DNA of 64,000 nucleotides from Vibrio cyclitrophicus. Lineage in GTDB: Bacteria > Pseudomonadota > Gammaproteobacteria > Enterobacterales > Vibrionaceae. The stretch spans positions 186,001 to 250,000 of the forward strand of contig CP065367.1 in the NCBI GenBank assembly GCA_023206055.1. Reading direction: 5' to 3'. Below the pieces are notes generated by a model. That model saw nothing but the letters and a program-made list of their open reading frames with translations. It searched no databases and had not been told where the DNA came from. The position numbers were made by a program, and so were the translations under genes. Within the stretch, counting starts at the first letter, position 1; each line of letters starts with the position of its first letter. Below are positions 8,983 through 17,308 of the stretch, piece by piece.

Positions 8983-9987
8983 ATGACACTAGATGAAATT
9001 GCCAAACTAGCCGGTGTGTCGAAAACCACGGCCAGTTATGTCATCAACGGCAAGGCGCAGAAATACAGAATCAGTGAAAAGACTCAGCAGAAAGTCATGG
9101 CGGTTGTGGAAGAATATAACTACCGACCAGACCATGCTGCTTCGTCGCTGCGTGCTGGTAATAGCCGTTCATTTGGTTTGATTATTCCCGATCTGGAAAA
9201 CAGCAGTTACGCGCGTTTAGCAAAACTGATCGAGCAGAACTCACGTAAAGTGGGCTATCAAATCCTGATTGGTTGCTCTGATGATGATGCTGAAACCGAA
9301 CGCAAAGTAGCAGAAGCGTTGGTGAGCCGTCGTATCGATGCCTTGCTTGTTGCGAGTTCAATGCCAGACGCCAATGAGTTTTACTTGAAGCTGCAAAATT
9401 CAGGTACACCTGTCATTGCGATAGACCGTCCGTTGGATGATGAGCATTTTGCTTGTGTGATCAGTGAAGATTTCGAAGCCGCGTTTGAACTGACCCATTC
9501 GATTCTCGATGACAGTATTCATAGTGTTGGCTTAATTGGTGCGTTACCTGATCTGAACATTTCACGTGAACGTCAGCTGGGTTTTGAAGCGGCGAATAAA
9601 GCACATACTCAACAAACAAGGCTAATAGAAAACAAGCCGATGGTTGTGGGTTATGGCGAACACTTTGATAGAGAATCAGGGCGTGAGATTTTTGAGGGTT
9701 GGATTGCGAAAGGTACAATTCCCGATGCGATCGTGACTATGTCTTACACCTTGTTAGAAGGTGTGTTGGATGTGATGGTCGAAAAGCCAGAGCTGATCAA
9801 CCAAGTGAAGCTGGCGACCTTTGGTGATAACCGTTTATTGGATTTCTTACCTTTCAAAGTCCATTCACTGCCTCAGCAATTCGAAGTGATTGCCGACAGC
9901 GCTTTTGCACTTGCTTTGAACGCGTCAGCTAAGCGCTATCAAGCTGGTATTGAATTAGTGCCGAGAAGCTTAGTCAAACGAGGCTAG
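8983..9987 (+). CDS. cra: LacI-family catabolite repressor/activator (fructose repressor)
   Basis: A 334-residue LacI/GalR-type regulator. The N-terminus MTLDEIAKLAGVSKTTASYV is the typical Cra/FruR helix-turn-helix, followed by the hinge and a periplasmic-binding-protein-like effector domain (from RSFGLIIPDLENSSYARL) that would sense fructose 1-phosphate or related sugar phosphates. I chose ATG 8983 because it begins directly at the conserved DNA-binding domain; the frame is open 53 codons further upstream, but that stretch contains two operators and has no family counterpart. Divergent from fruBKA, with operators in between. In vibrios this protein may be a local fru regulator more than a global Cra. 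Confidence 0.93.
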   Translation: MTLDEIAKLAGVSKTTASYVINGKAQKYRISEKTQQKVMAVVEEYNYRPDHAASSLRAGNSRSFGLIIPDLENSSYARLAKLIEQNSRKVGYQILIGCSDDDAETERKVAEALVSRRIDALLVASSMPDANEFYLKLQNSGTPVIAIDRPLDDEHFACVISEDFEAAFELTHSILDDSIHSVGLIGALPDLNISRERQLGFEAANKAHTQQTRLIENKPMVVGYGEHFDRESGREIFEGWIAKGTIPDAIVTMSYTLLEGVLDVMVEKPELINQVKLATFGDNRLLDFLPFKVHSLPQQFEVIADSAFALALNASAKRYQAGIELVPRSLVKRG

Positions 9988-10019
9988 CATTCATTTAACA
10001 GTTAGTCAGAGCTTAACCG

Positions 10020-11810
10020 TTAACTAGAACCAAGCAATAAGCCCATTTCTACAATGGCAACAATGCCGAGCAACAAAGCCAACACTTTCCAAAACTGGAT
10101 AGGGTTTCGGTTTATCAAAGGTTGTTTGGCTTTGCTTTTCACCAAGCTTTGGTTTGGTGTGTAAAGGTCTGCCACAAAATCCCCCAACACTTGATGGCGT
10201 TCGCTTGGCGATTCCGCGCAGGCTTTTTGTAACACCAAATCCACCCAAGCCGGTATATCAGCACGCTTTTGTGTGAGTGGTTGGTATTCCCACTGATGAT
10301 GACGAGATTGCTTAAGCGATTGTGCAGTCATTTCAGAGTAGGGCAATGTACCTGTCAGCATCTCATAGCCGATCACTGCGATAGAGAACAGATCCGAGCT
10401 TGTGGTGGCCGTGTTGTGCTTAATGGTTTCCGGTGCGATGTAATTCACCGCGCCCAGTGGTGTCGAGTCTTGTTCTGTTTGTTCTCCCTCTTCAATACCT
10501 CTCACTAACACCGCACCAAGGTCGATGATTTTGATCTCACCATCACGCTGAATCATGATGTTCTCGGGCTTTAAGTCTCGGTGCACCATATCTGCACGTT
10601 GTAATACTCGAATGCCTTGCGTGATCTTTTCTAGTATGTCGCGCACTTCATTGAGTGACGGTTTTGGATTGTCGTACATCCATTGTCTCAGGGTGATGCC
10701 TTCTACCCACTCACAGATTTGATATAAGAATTGCGAGTTCTCTGGCGTCGGGTAAACCTTCATTACTCTCTTATTTTTTAACAAGATCCCCGCCCATTGT
10801 TCATTAAAGAAGGCACGAAGTTGCGAAGGGCTATCGTGATACTGAACGGAAGGGACTTTCAGCACGAACTCGGTTTGGGTCTCTTTCTGCATCACACGAT
10901 ACACATGGCTTCTAGAGCCTGCATATAACACCTCAAGGACCATAAAGTTGTCGATGCTTTGGCCAAGTTTTAGCGCTGGTGGAATCGCGCGTTTAGCCAG
11001 CTTTTCATGGAATTCAATGAGCGAAGGTTTAGGCAGATGACTGACTTGCACAATCAAGCAGCTCACGTTGTCTGAGCTATTGTGGCTTAAAGCAGTGTTA
11101 CAGATGGTTTGTGCTGCGTATTCGAAATCCGATCCAGGCTTATTGATGTGTTCCTTGAAGGTGTTGGGGGAGACAAACTCATGCACCCCATCAGATGTCA
11201 GGATAAAACAGTCGTTTTTCTTGATAGGCAGGGTTTGATAGTCAACGTTGAGTTGGTTGTCCATGCCTAAGGCACGTGTTAGATAATGCTTCTGCCCCAT
11301 ATTTTTACGCGTGTGATCGCGTGTCAGTTGGCGTAATTCTCCATCTCTTAATAAGTAGATACGGCTGTCGCCAACGTGGAATATATGTGCGGTGTTCGAT
11401 TTAAGTATCACGCTGCTGAACGTCGAAACGAGGGCATTGTGGTTCACTTGTTGTGCGGGATGAATATTAGAAACAGACGTGTTGAAGAGCCAAGAATTGA
11501 GTGAAGTTAAGACTTTCTGTGCCGAGCGTTGAATGCTCCAGCTTTGGGGAGTGGCGTAATAGTCGTCGATAAACTGCATCACGCTGGTGTGACTGGCTTT
11601 CTGGCCATGCTCACTGCAACTTGCGCCGTCTGCTATGCAGGCAACACTGCCTTTCAACTCTTGTTCCGCGCGAGTTTTGGGGTGTTTTACAATGATGGCA
11701 TCTTGGTTTTCATCACGTACGCCTTGATTCGAATAACCACCAAACTTAAGCGTTAACTGGTTGTTTGATTCTGGCGCGATGATTTGCCCTTGGCTGAATG
11801 AAATTGTCAT
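10020..11810 (-). CDS. Bifunctional PP2C-type phosphatase / Hanks-type Ser/Thr protein kinase, membrane-anchored
   Basis: A 596-residue fusion. Residues about 20-258 form a PP2C phosphatase with metal-binding motifs (VACIADGASCSEHG with Asp61, HVGDSRIYLL, TSDGVHEFV, SSDNVSCL). Residues about 285-550 form a kinase domain: Lys318 in FVLKVPSV, catalytic loop HRDLKPENIM (410-419), DLG in place of DFG (430-432), and an APE motif in YIAPETI. One C-terminal TM helix (about 573-594) anchors it with the catalytic domains in the cytoplasm. It lies downstream of narK in the nirBD-narK gene row, separated by a structured repeat, so a role in nitrate assimilation control is plausible but inferred. The gene ends convergent with cra. 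Confidence 0.92.
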   Translation of the reverse strand: MTISFSQGQIIAPESNNQLTLKFGGYSNQGVRDENQDAIIVKHPKTRAEQELKGSVACIADGASCSEHGQKASHTSVMQFIDDYYATPQSWSIQRSAQKVLTSLNSWLFNTSVSNIHPAQQVNHNALVSTFSSVILKSNTAHIFHVGDSRIYLLRDGELRQLTRDHTRKNMGQKHYLTRALGMDNQLNVDYQTLPIKKNDCFILTSDGVHEFVSPNTFKEHINKPGSDFEYAAQTICNTALSHNSSDNVSCLIVQVSHLPKPSLIEFHEKLAKRAIPPALKLGQSIDNFMVLEVLYAGSRSHVYRVMQKETQTEFVLKVPSVQYHDSPSQLRAFFNEQWAGILLKNKRVMKVYPTPENSQFLYQICEWVEGITLRQWMYDNPKPSLNEVRDILEKITQGIRVLQRADMVHRDLKPENIMIQRDGEIKIIDLGAVLVRGIEEGEQTEQDSTPLGAVNYIAPETIKHNTATTSSDLFSIAVIGYEMLTGTLPYSEMTAQSLKQSRHHQWEYQPLTQKRADIPAWVDLVLQKACAESPSERHQVLGDFVADLYTPNQSLVKSKAKQPLINRNPIQFWKVLALLLGIVAIVEMGLLLGSS

Positions 11811-11970
11811 AACTGGTCTTCTTCTTAACTGCTCTTCTTTTCGCTTCCTTGACAGAACATCCTCGGAAGAACAAAAGCTCTAGTGAACGTAGAGCCTCTG
11901 AACGAAGCACCAAAGCGGTGATACCAACCTTGGTGCTTCTCCCGATTCAATGAGTGGTTAGCTCGATACG

Positions 11971-12240
11971 TTAGGGTCAGTTGACCTTTCGAGCTGATTT
12001 TTGCAGCGCTTTGTGGGAAATTTCTACCAGGCAGAGGCTTTGATGTGTAGCTAGCCTACATGAGAAGCCGATAACGCAGTAGAAATGAACCACAAAGGCT
12101 GCCCGAAGGGTTCGGCTAGAATCGTTTTATGCTTTGTTAAGAAGCATTTGCTTAGAATGACTAGGCTACATACTTCTTGCCGCGCCTATAACGATTCTAT
12201 CTCGAACAAAACTTCACCACGAAAGGTCAGCTGACCCTGA
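11971..12240. repeat. Structured intergenic repeat (REP/MITE-like) with terminal inverted repeats
   Basis: About 270 bases bounded by inverted copies of GGGTCAGTTGACCTTTCG (near 11974-11991) and CGAAAGGTCAGCTGACCC (near 12220-12237); each end is itself a short palindrome (GGTCAGCTGACC on the right). Inside are further complementary pairs: GCAGCGCTTTGTGG with CCACAAAGGCTGC, flanked by ATTTCTAC/GTAGAAAT, and AGAATCGTT with AACGATTCT. The whole can fold into a branched structure. Similar sequences recur in vibrio intergenic regions as far as I recall; there is no second copy here. The right end overlaps the 3' end of narK. The remaining bases 11811-11970 show nothing I recognise. Confidence 0.6.
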
Positions 12241-13693
12241 TCAAGGTCACGCTACCATCGTCATTCACTTCAGCAATTTGGCCGTTAGGCTCTTCCATGA
12301 ACATCAGAGTAACGAAGCCGAGTACCGCTGTTCCTGCAATTACTAAGAAGAAGGTTTGGTAACTTACGAATGACAACACAGTTAGGTAAACTACCGCACC
12401 CACGTTACCGTAAGCCCCCGTCATACCTGCAATCTGACCTGTCATACGACGCTTGATTAGAGGTACCGTTGCGAATACTGCACCTTCACCCGCTTGTACG
12501 AAGAAAGAACACGCCATCGCCGCGACAACCGCTAGCCATACAGGCCATGTGCTGTCAACTTGACCCATTGCGAAGTAACCCACAGCAAGACCAATCGTTA
12601 GAATAAGCAGTGTTGGTTTACGACCGAATTTATCTGAAATCCAACCACCACCTGGGCGAGACATTAGGTTCATAAAGGCATAAGCTGACGCAACCATACC
12701 AGCAAGAACTGGTGTTAATTCAAAGGTTTCAGAGAAGAACAGAGGCAACATAGAAACTACCGCTAGCTCAGAACCAAATGTCGCGAAGTACAATACGTTA
12801 AGTACCGCAACTTGCTTGAATTTGTACTGGTGAATCTCTGGCACTTCTTCTTTAAATACGTTCTTGTTTACTTTCCAAACTTGCGACACTTCGTACACGT
12901 AAAGCGCAGCCAAACCTGCATACACAGAGTAAACTGCCATGTCAGACAACATGTTGATGTTGCTTGGTGATAGCTTCCAAGTCAGTAGTGCTAAAGCGGC
13001 ATACATTGGGATCTTCATAATAAGTAGGAAGAAAAAGTCACCCTTTGATGTCACTTCCATCGCCGTTACTTGAGCAGGCTTGAAGTAAGTCGAACCTTTT
13101 GGTGTATCTGACACGTTTTTGTAGAAGATAAACGAGAACGCTAAGCTCATTGCGCCAGTAATACCGACCGCATAACGCCAGCCGTCTTCACCACCAAAAG
13201 CTAGAGCGAGAGTTGGAAGCGTGAATGCTGCAGCTGCTGAACCGAAGTTACCCCAGCCACCATAAATGCCTTCAGCTGTACCCAATTCATTGTGTGGGAA
13301 CCACTCAGACACAAGACGAATACCAACCACGAAGCCAGCACCGATGAAACCTAATAGGAAACGTGCAATCGCCGCTTGAATGAAAGAGTCTGCCAGAGCA
13401 AACATAAAACAAGGGATAGAACAGACCGCGAGTAGTGAAGAGTAGACCAACCTTGGGCCGTATCTGTCGGTTAGCATGCCTATTGCGACACGTGCCGGAA
13501 TGGTTAAGGCAACGTTGAGAATAAGGAGTGTTTTGATCTCTTCAGTGGAAAGACCAAGCGAGGTTTTTACCATTTGCAGTAGTGGAGCAAAGTTGAACCA
13601 TACAACAAAGGTGATAAAAAATGCCATCCAACTTAGGTGTAAGGTTTTCATCTTACCCGTAAATGAAAGCAGCGAAAATTTTGTGTTATCCAT
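12227..13693 (-). CDS. narK: Nitrate/nitrite transporter, MFS family (NarK type)
   Basis: A 488-residue major-facilitator protein with about twelve hydrophobic segments. It carries the MFS loop motif after TM2 (MLTDRYGPRLVYSS) and a second one in the C-half (WISDKFGRKPTLL), with nitrate-signature-like glycine-rich stretches (GFIGAGFVVGIR and QAGEGAVFATVPLIKRRMTG). It would import nitrate and/or exchange nitrite across the inner membrane. Third in the nirB-nirD-narK row, 141 bases after nirD, so an internal promoter is possible. The last codons and the stop lie within the terminal inverted repeat of the adjacent structured element. It could equally be called a NasA-type transporter, given its neighbours. 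Confidence 0.92.
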   Translation of the reverse strand: MDNTKFSLLSFTGKMKTLHLSWMAFFITFVVWFNFAPLLQMVKTSLGLSTEEIKTLLILNVALTIPARVAIGMLTDRYGPRLVYSSLLAVCSIPCFMFALADSFIQAAIARFLLGFIGAGFVVGIRLVSEWFPHNELGTAEGIYGGWGNFGSAAAAFTLPTLALAFGGEDGWRYAVGITGAMSLAFSFIFYKNVSDTPKGSTYFKPAQVTAMEVTSKGDFFFLLIMKIPMYAALALLTWKLSPSNINMLSDMAVYSVYAGLAALYVYEVSQVWKVNKNVFKEEVPEIHQYKFKQVAVLNVLYFATFGSELAVVSMLPLFFSETFELTPVLAGMVASAYAFMNLMSRPGGGWISDKFGRKPTLLILTIGLAVGYFAMGQVDSTWPVWLAVVAAMACSFFVQAGEGAVFATVPLIKRRMTGQIAGMTGAYGNVGAVVYLTVLSFVSYQTFFLVIAGTAVLGFVTLMFMEEPNGQIAEVNDDGSVTLIRVS

Positions 13694-13834
13694 GGTTTAA
13701 ATCCTTTAAATCTGGAAAATTACCCGGTTTTAGCTCGTGCGTTACTTCCGAAATTCGAACGCATTCATGTGGCTAAACCCTATGCCGAAATTGCTCACGC
13801 TTTAAAGCGTTTGCAGGATGATGTCGGCTGTTTA

Positions 13835-14179
13835 TTAACTGGCGATAGCAAGAGGTGCGAGAACTTGTACATGTTCACCTTGCTTGCGAACTTCAAATTT
13901 CATGAGCTTGAGTTCTGGTTGTTCAAGGCACGCGCCAGTTTCTAAGTGGAAATGCTGCTTGTATAAGGGTGAGGCTACGTAAGGCTCACCGCTTAATGAA
14001 CCAATTATACCACGTGACATCACATTCGCTTTGCCGATAGGGTCGTAATTAGAGAGCCCATAAAGCGTGTCGCTGCGCTTGCAGTAAAAAATAGCCACTT
14101 GGTTATCGTCTACTTTGGCGCAAATCCCCCCATTTGGGGTTAAGTCCCGGGTGCTACATACGGTTGTCCAATTTTCCAT
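13835..14179 (-). CDS. nirD: Nitrite reductase (NADH) small subunit
   Basis: A 114-residue protein with the Rieske-like NirD fold. The sequence runs NGGICAKVDDNQVAIFYC, then LYGLSNYDPIGKANVMSRG, then PYVASPLYKQHFHLETGACL. As in other NirD proteins, the Cys-His cluster ligands of true Rieske proteins are not all present. It partners NirB in the cytoplasmic siroheme nitrite reductase that makes ammonium. It lies 59 bases downstream of nirB. Confidence 0.95.
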   Translation of the reverse strand: MENWTTVCSTRDLTPNGGICAKVDDNQVAIFYCKRSDTLYGLSNYDPIGKANVMSRGIIGSLSGEPYVASPLYKQHFHLETGACLEQPELKLMKFEVRKQGEHVQVLAPLAIAS

Positions 14180-14238
14180 GACTTTCTCCTAGTCTAAAAT
14201 TGAGTTTTTTATTTTTTTATTGATGAACCTGATGAAAT

Positions 14239-16821
14239 TTATGAAACCTCAGTCACGTCGATTTGGTCTGCTTTAGCGAGCTTTTCATCGCGTTTTGAAT
14301 TCGAAGCATCACTCAAGCTCGGCTTAGGAAAACGTTGCTCTCGCTCTTTGATGAATGACAGGCTAGTGTCCATTTCTTCACTGTTGATGTAGTGCTGGAA
14401 GCGCTTCATCTTCTCAGGGTTTTCAATGGTGGTTTTCCATTCACACTGATACTTCTCGATATTGAGTGCGATGTCAGCTTCGAGTTCTTCAGCTACGTTG
14501 AGCTTGTCTTCAATCACGACTTGCTTGAGGTATTCAATGCCGCCTTCGAGGTTCTCCATCCATACCGATGTACGCTGTAGGCGGTCTGCGGTACGGGTGT
14601 AGAACATCAAAACGCGGTCGATGTATTTAAGGAGGGTGGTTTCGTCTAAATCAGTGGCGAATAGGTCACCATGGCGAGGGCGCATACCACCGTTACCACA
14701 GATATAGAGGTTCCAACCTTTGTCGGTAGCGATAATGCCAAAGTCTTTTGATTGGGCTTCTGCACATTCACGAGTACAGCCTGAAACCGCAAACTTAATC
14801 TTGTGTGGTGAACGCAGGCCTTTGTAGCGGTTTTCAAGTCGAATCGCTAAGCCGACACTGTCGTCGACACCGTATCGACACCAAGTGCTACCGACACACG
14901 ATTTCACGGTACGAACCGATTTACCGTAGGCGTGGCCCGTTTCAAAACCTGCGTCAATCAGCTTTTTCCAGATGATAGGCAGTTCGTTAAGCTGTGCGCC
15001 AAACAAGTCGACACGTTGGCCACCTGTGATTTTGGTATACAGGTCGAACTCTTTAGCGACTTCGCCAAGCACGATCAATTTATCTGGTGTGATTTCACCG
15101 CCAGCAATACGTGGAACCACAGAGTAGGTGCCGTCTTTTTGCATGTTGCCAAGATAGATGTCGTTGGTGTCTTGTAGCTCGATATGTTGATCTTCAAGGA
15201 TGTAATCGTTCCAGTACGAAGCCAGAATCGAACCGACGGCGGGTTTACACACAGTACAACCCAATCCGTTTCCATGAGAATCTAACAGCTCATCGAAAGT
15301 CTTGATTTTGTTGACGCGGATGATGTCAGTCAGCTCTTGGCGAGAATAAGCAAAGTGCTCACAGATATCGTTAGAGACTTCCACACCTAGGTTACTCAGT
15401 TCGCTATCGAGAACTTGTTTAGCAAGGGCAGAACAACCACCACAACCTGTTGAAGCGTTGGTGGTTTCTTTTAGAGCCGCCATAGTGGTGCAGCCAGCAG
15501 ATACTGCGTCTTTAATGTCGCCTTTGGTCACATCAAAACATGAACAGATCACAGCGCTATCAGGCAGAGCTTCAACACCCATTGCGGAGCCAGAATCATC
15601 GGCCACGTTAGGTAAAATCAGCACGGATGGGTTTTCAGGAAGGGGCATATCGTTTTGCTTGATTTGCAGTAGCGAGCCGTAGGCTTCTGCGTCACCAACC
15701 AGTACTGCACCAACAATCTTTGTGCCGTCAGCCGAAATGATCAGGCGCTTATAAACTTGTTCAATTTCATCGTTGTAGGTATACGATTGAGCGCCTTCCG
15801 TTTTGCCGTGTACTTCGCCAATACTGGCAACATCGACGCCAAGAAGCTTGAGCTTAGTGCTCATGTCAGCGCCCGTGAATGCAGCGTCGTCAGTACCATC
15901 AGAGACAATATGCGAAGCTGCAATTTTTGCCATCGAATAACCGGGAGCGACTAAGCCAAAAATCTTGTTATCCCAAAGTGCACATTCACCAATGGCATAG
16001 ACGTTGTCGATATTGGTTTGGCAGTGATTGTTGATCACGATACCGCCACGTTCGCCAATCTCGACATCAGAGCTTCTTGCTAGCTCATCTTGAGGGCGAA
16101 TACCGGCAGAGAATACGATCATATCGGTTTCTAAATGGGTGCCGTCTGCGAAGTTCATACGGTAGCGAGCGTTTTCACCGTCGACTATTTCAGAGGTCGC
16201 TTTCTCGGTATGAACTTGGACGCCAAGGTCTTCAATCTTTCTGCGCAGTAGGGCACCGCCACCGTCATCTAATTGAACGGCCATTAGGCGAGGCGCGAAT
16301 TCAACCACATGGGTTTCCAAACCAAGGTTTTTGACTGCGTTTGCGGCTTCTAAGCCCAGCAGGCCACCACCAATCACCACGCCCGATTTGCTACCTTTAC
16401 TTGAGAGCTCAATGGCGTCTAAGTCTTCGATGGTGCGATAAACGTGACAGTGTTCTTGGTCGTTACCGGGAATAGGGGGAACAAAAGGGAAAGAGCCCGT
16501 CGCCAAGATTAGCTTGTCGTAACTTTCAACATGACCACTTTCAGTGATGACTTGTTGATTGGCAGTGTCTAGCTTGGCAACCTTTTGGTTCAACAAGTAG
16601 TTCACGCCGTTGCTTTGGTAATATTCTTCACTGGTCAATGACAGGTCATCAGCGCTTTTACCGTTAAAGTAAGCCGTCAGCTGAACACGGTCGTAGGCCA
16701 GCCTTGGTTCTTCACTAAAAGTAATAACATCAAACTCATCACTCTCTGATTGCAGGATGTTGTCGATAAATTTGTGTCCAACCATGCCGTTACCAACAAC
16801 GACGATTTTCTTCTTGCTCAT
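14239..16821 (-). CDS. nirB: Nitrite reductase (NADH) large subunit
   Basis: An 860-residue cytoplasmic flavoprotein that reduces nitrite to ammonium with NADH. An N-terminal FAD/NAD(P)-binding half begins with VVVGNGMVGHKF and has a second nucleotide fold (VVIGGGLLGLEAANAV). A BFD-type [2Fe-2S] region follows (VICSCFDVTKGDI with CGGCSALAKQ, then LGCTVCKP). The C-terminal nitrite/sulfite reductase part has the siroheme/[4Fe-4S] ligand pairs CVGSTWC and CTREC between about residues 640 and 690. First gene of the leftward operon, with a sigma-54 promoter about 145 bases upstream and divergent from nasA. Assimilatory rather than respiratory use is indicated by nasA and the sigma-54 promoter. Confidence 0.96.
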   Translation of the reverse strand: MSKKKIVVVGNGMVGHKFIDNILQSESDEFDVITFSEEPRLAYDRVQLTAYFNGKSADDLSLTSEEYYQSNGVNYLLNQKVAKLDTANQQVITESGHVESYDKLILATGSFPFVPPIPGNDQEHCHVYRTIEDLDAIELSSKGSKSGVVIGGGLLGLEAANAVKNLGLETHVVEFAPRLMAVQLDDGGGALLRRKIEDLGVQVHTEKATSEIVDGENARYRMNFADGTHLETDMIVFSAGIRPQDELARSSDVEIGERGGIVINNHCQTNIDNVYAIGECALWDNKIFGLVAPGYSMAKIAASHIVSDGTDDAAFTGADMSTKLKLLGVDVASIGEVHGKTEGAQSYTYNDEIEQVYKRLIISADGTKIVGAVLVGDAEAYGSLLQIKQNDMPLPENPSVLILPNVADDSGSAMGVEALPDSAVICSCFDVTKGDIKDAVSAGCTTMAALKETTNASTGCGGCSALAKQVLDSELSNLGVEVSNDICEHFAYSRQELTDIIRVNKIKTFDELLDSHGNGLGCTVCKPAVGSILASYWNDYILEDQHIELQDTNDIYLGNMQKDGTYSVVPRIAGGEITPDKLIVLGEVAKEFDLYTKITGGQRVDLFGAQLNELPIIWKKLIDAGFETGHAYGKSVRTVKSCVGSTWCRYGVDDSVGLAIRLENRYKGLRSPHKIKFAVSGCTRECAEAQSKDFGIIATDKGWNLYICGNGGMRPRHGDLFATDLDETTLLKYIDRVLMFYTRTADRLQRTSVWMENLEGGIEYLKQVVIEDKLNVAEELEADIALNIEKYQCEWKTTIENPEKMKRFQHYINSEEMDTSLSFIKEREQRFPKPSLSDASNSKRDEKLAKADQIDVTEVS

Positions 16822-16963
16822 AGTCCATTCCTTATTCTCGGCGTCACCATCACTAGCATCTAATTTCTAGTAATTAGCAGATGAATACCGGGTTGAGATT
16901 CCACTCAATTCATAATTATCAAGAAAAACAAAAATGTTTTTTCTAAGTCTTGGTTTTTAGTGG

Positions 16964-16979
16964 AGCAAGGAGGATGCCA
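16964..16979 (-). promoter_or_regulatory. Sigma-54 (RpoN) promoter for nirB
   Basis: On the minus strand, TGGCATCCTCCTTGCT matches the -24/-12 consensus TGGCAC-N5-TTGCW with the invariant GG-N10-GC spacing. It predicts a transcript start near 16952 and a leader of about 130 bases before nirB, consistent with nitrogen control of nitrite reductase. Confidence 0.7.
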
Positions 16980-17107
16980 GATTACGGTTCGTTCATTTAA
17001 ATAAAAAATAACTTTTAATTTTCAGTGGTTTAAAAAATAGGGCTAGCACGCAATTACCCCTAAAGTGGTATGTAAATTTTTTGTTAGATTTATACAAATG
17101 GGCGTTT

Positions 17108-17136
17108 GTGGTGCAACTTTCTGCAAGATGGTGCAA
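17108..17136. promoter_or_regulatory. Phased TGCA repeats in the nirB/nasA divergent region
   Basis: TGCA occurs three times at exactly 10-base steps (17112, 17122, 17132), the outer two within the direct repeat TGGTGCAA (17109-17116 and 17129-17136). The copies lie on one DNA face about 155-185 bases upstream of the predicted nirB start, where an enhancer-binding protein would sit. They resemble half-sites of the NtrC type (GGTGCA), but spacing does not fit the usual palindrome. The rest of 16822-17308 is AT-rich with no recognisable gene. Confidence 0.4.
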
Positions 17137-17308
17137 AAATTAAGTTTCTATCCTGGTTAAGTCCTGATTGGTTGATTGTTGATATTTGTGTTTTTATTAA
17201 ACTGTTGTTTTTAAATGAAAATATTTCAAATCCATCGGCTGTTATTAAGTGGCGTGTTATTTGCTTGGTTTAAGTTATTACAATTATGGATAATTGAGCG
17301 AGAAACGG

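Noticed and set aside
13690..13950. Open plus-strand frame reading ARALLPKFERIHVAKPY-like residues between narK and nirD
   Set aside because: It looks protein-like, but it has no proper start or ribosome site and runs into the nirD gene on the other strand; I could not link it to a family.
17100..17120. Sigma-54-like GG-N10-GC on the plus strand ahead of nasA
   Set aside because: The -24 and -12 boxes deviate clearly (GGGCGT and GTGCA) and it overlaps the TGCA repeats; too weak to call.
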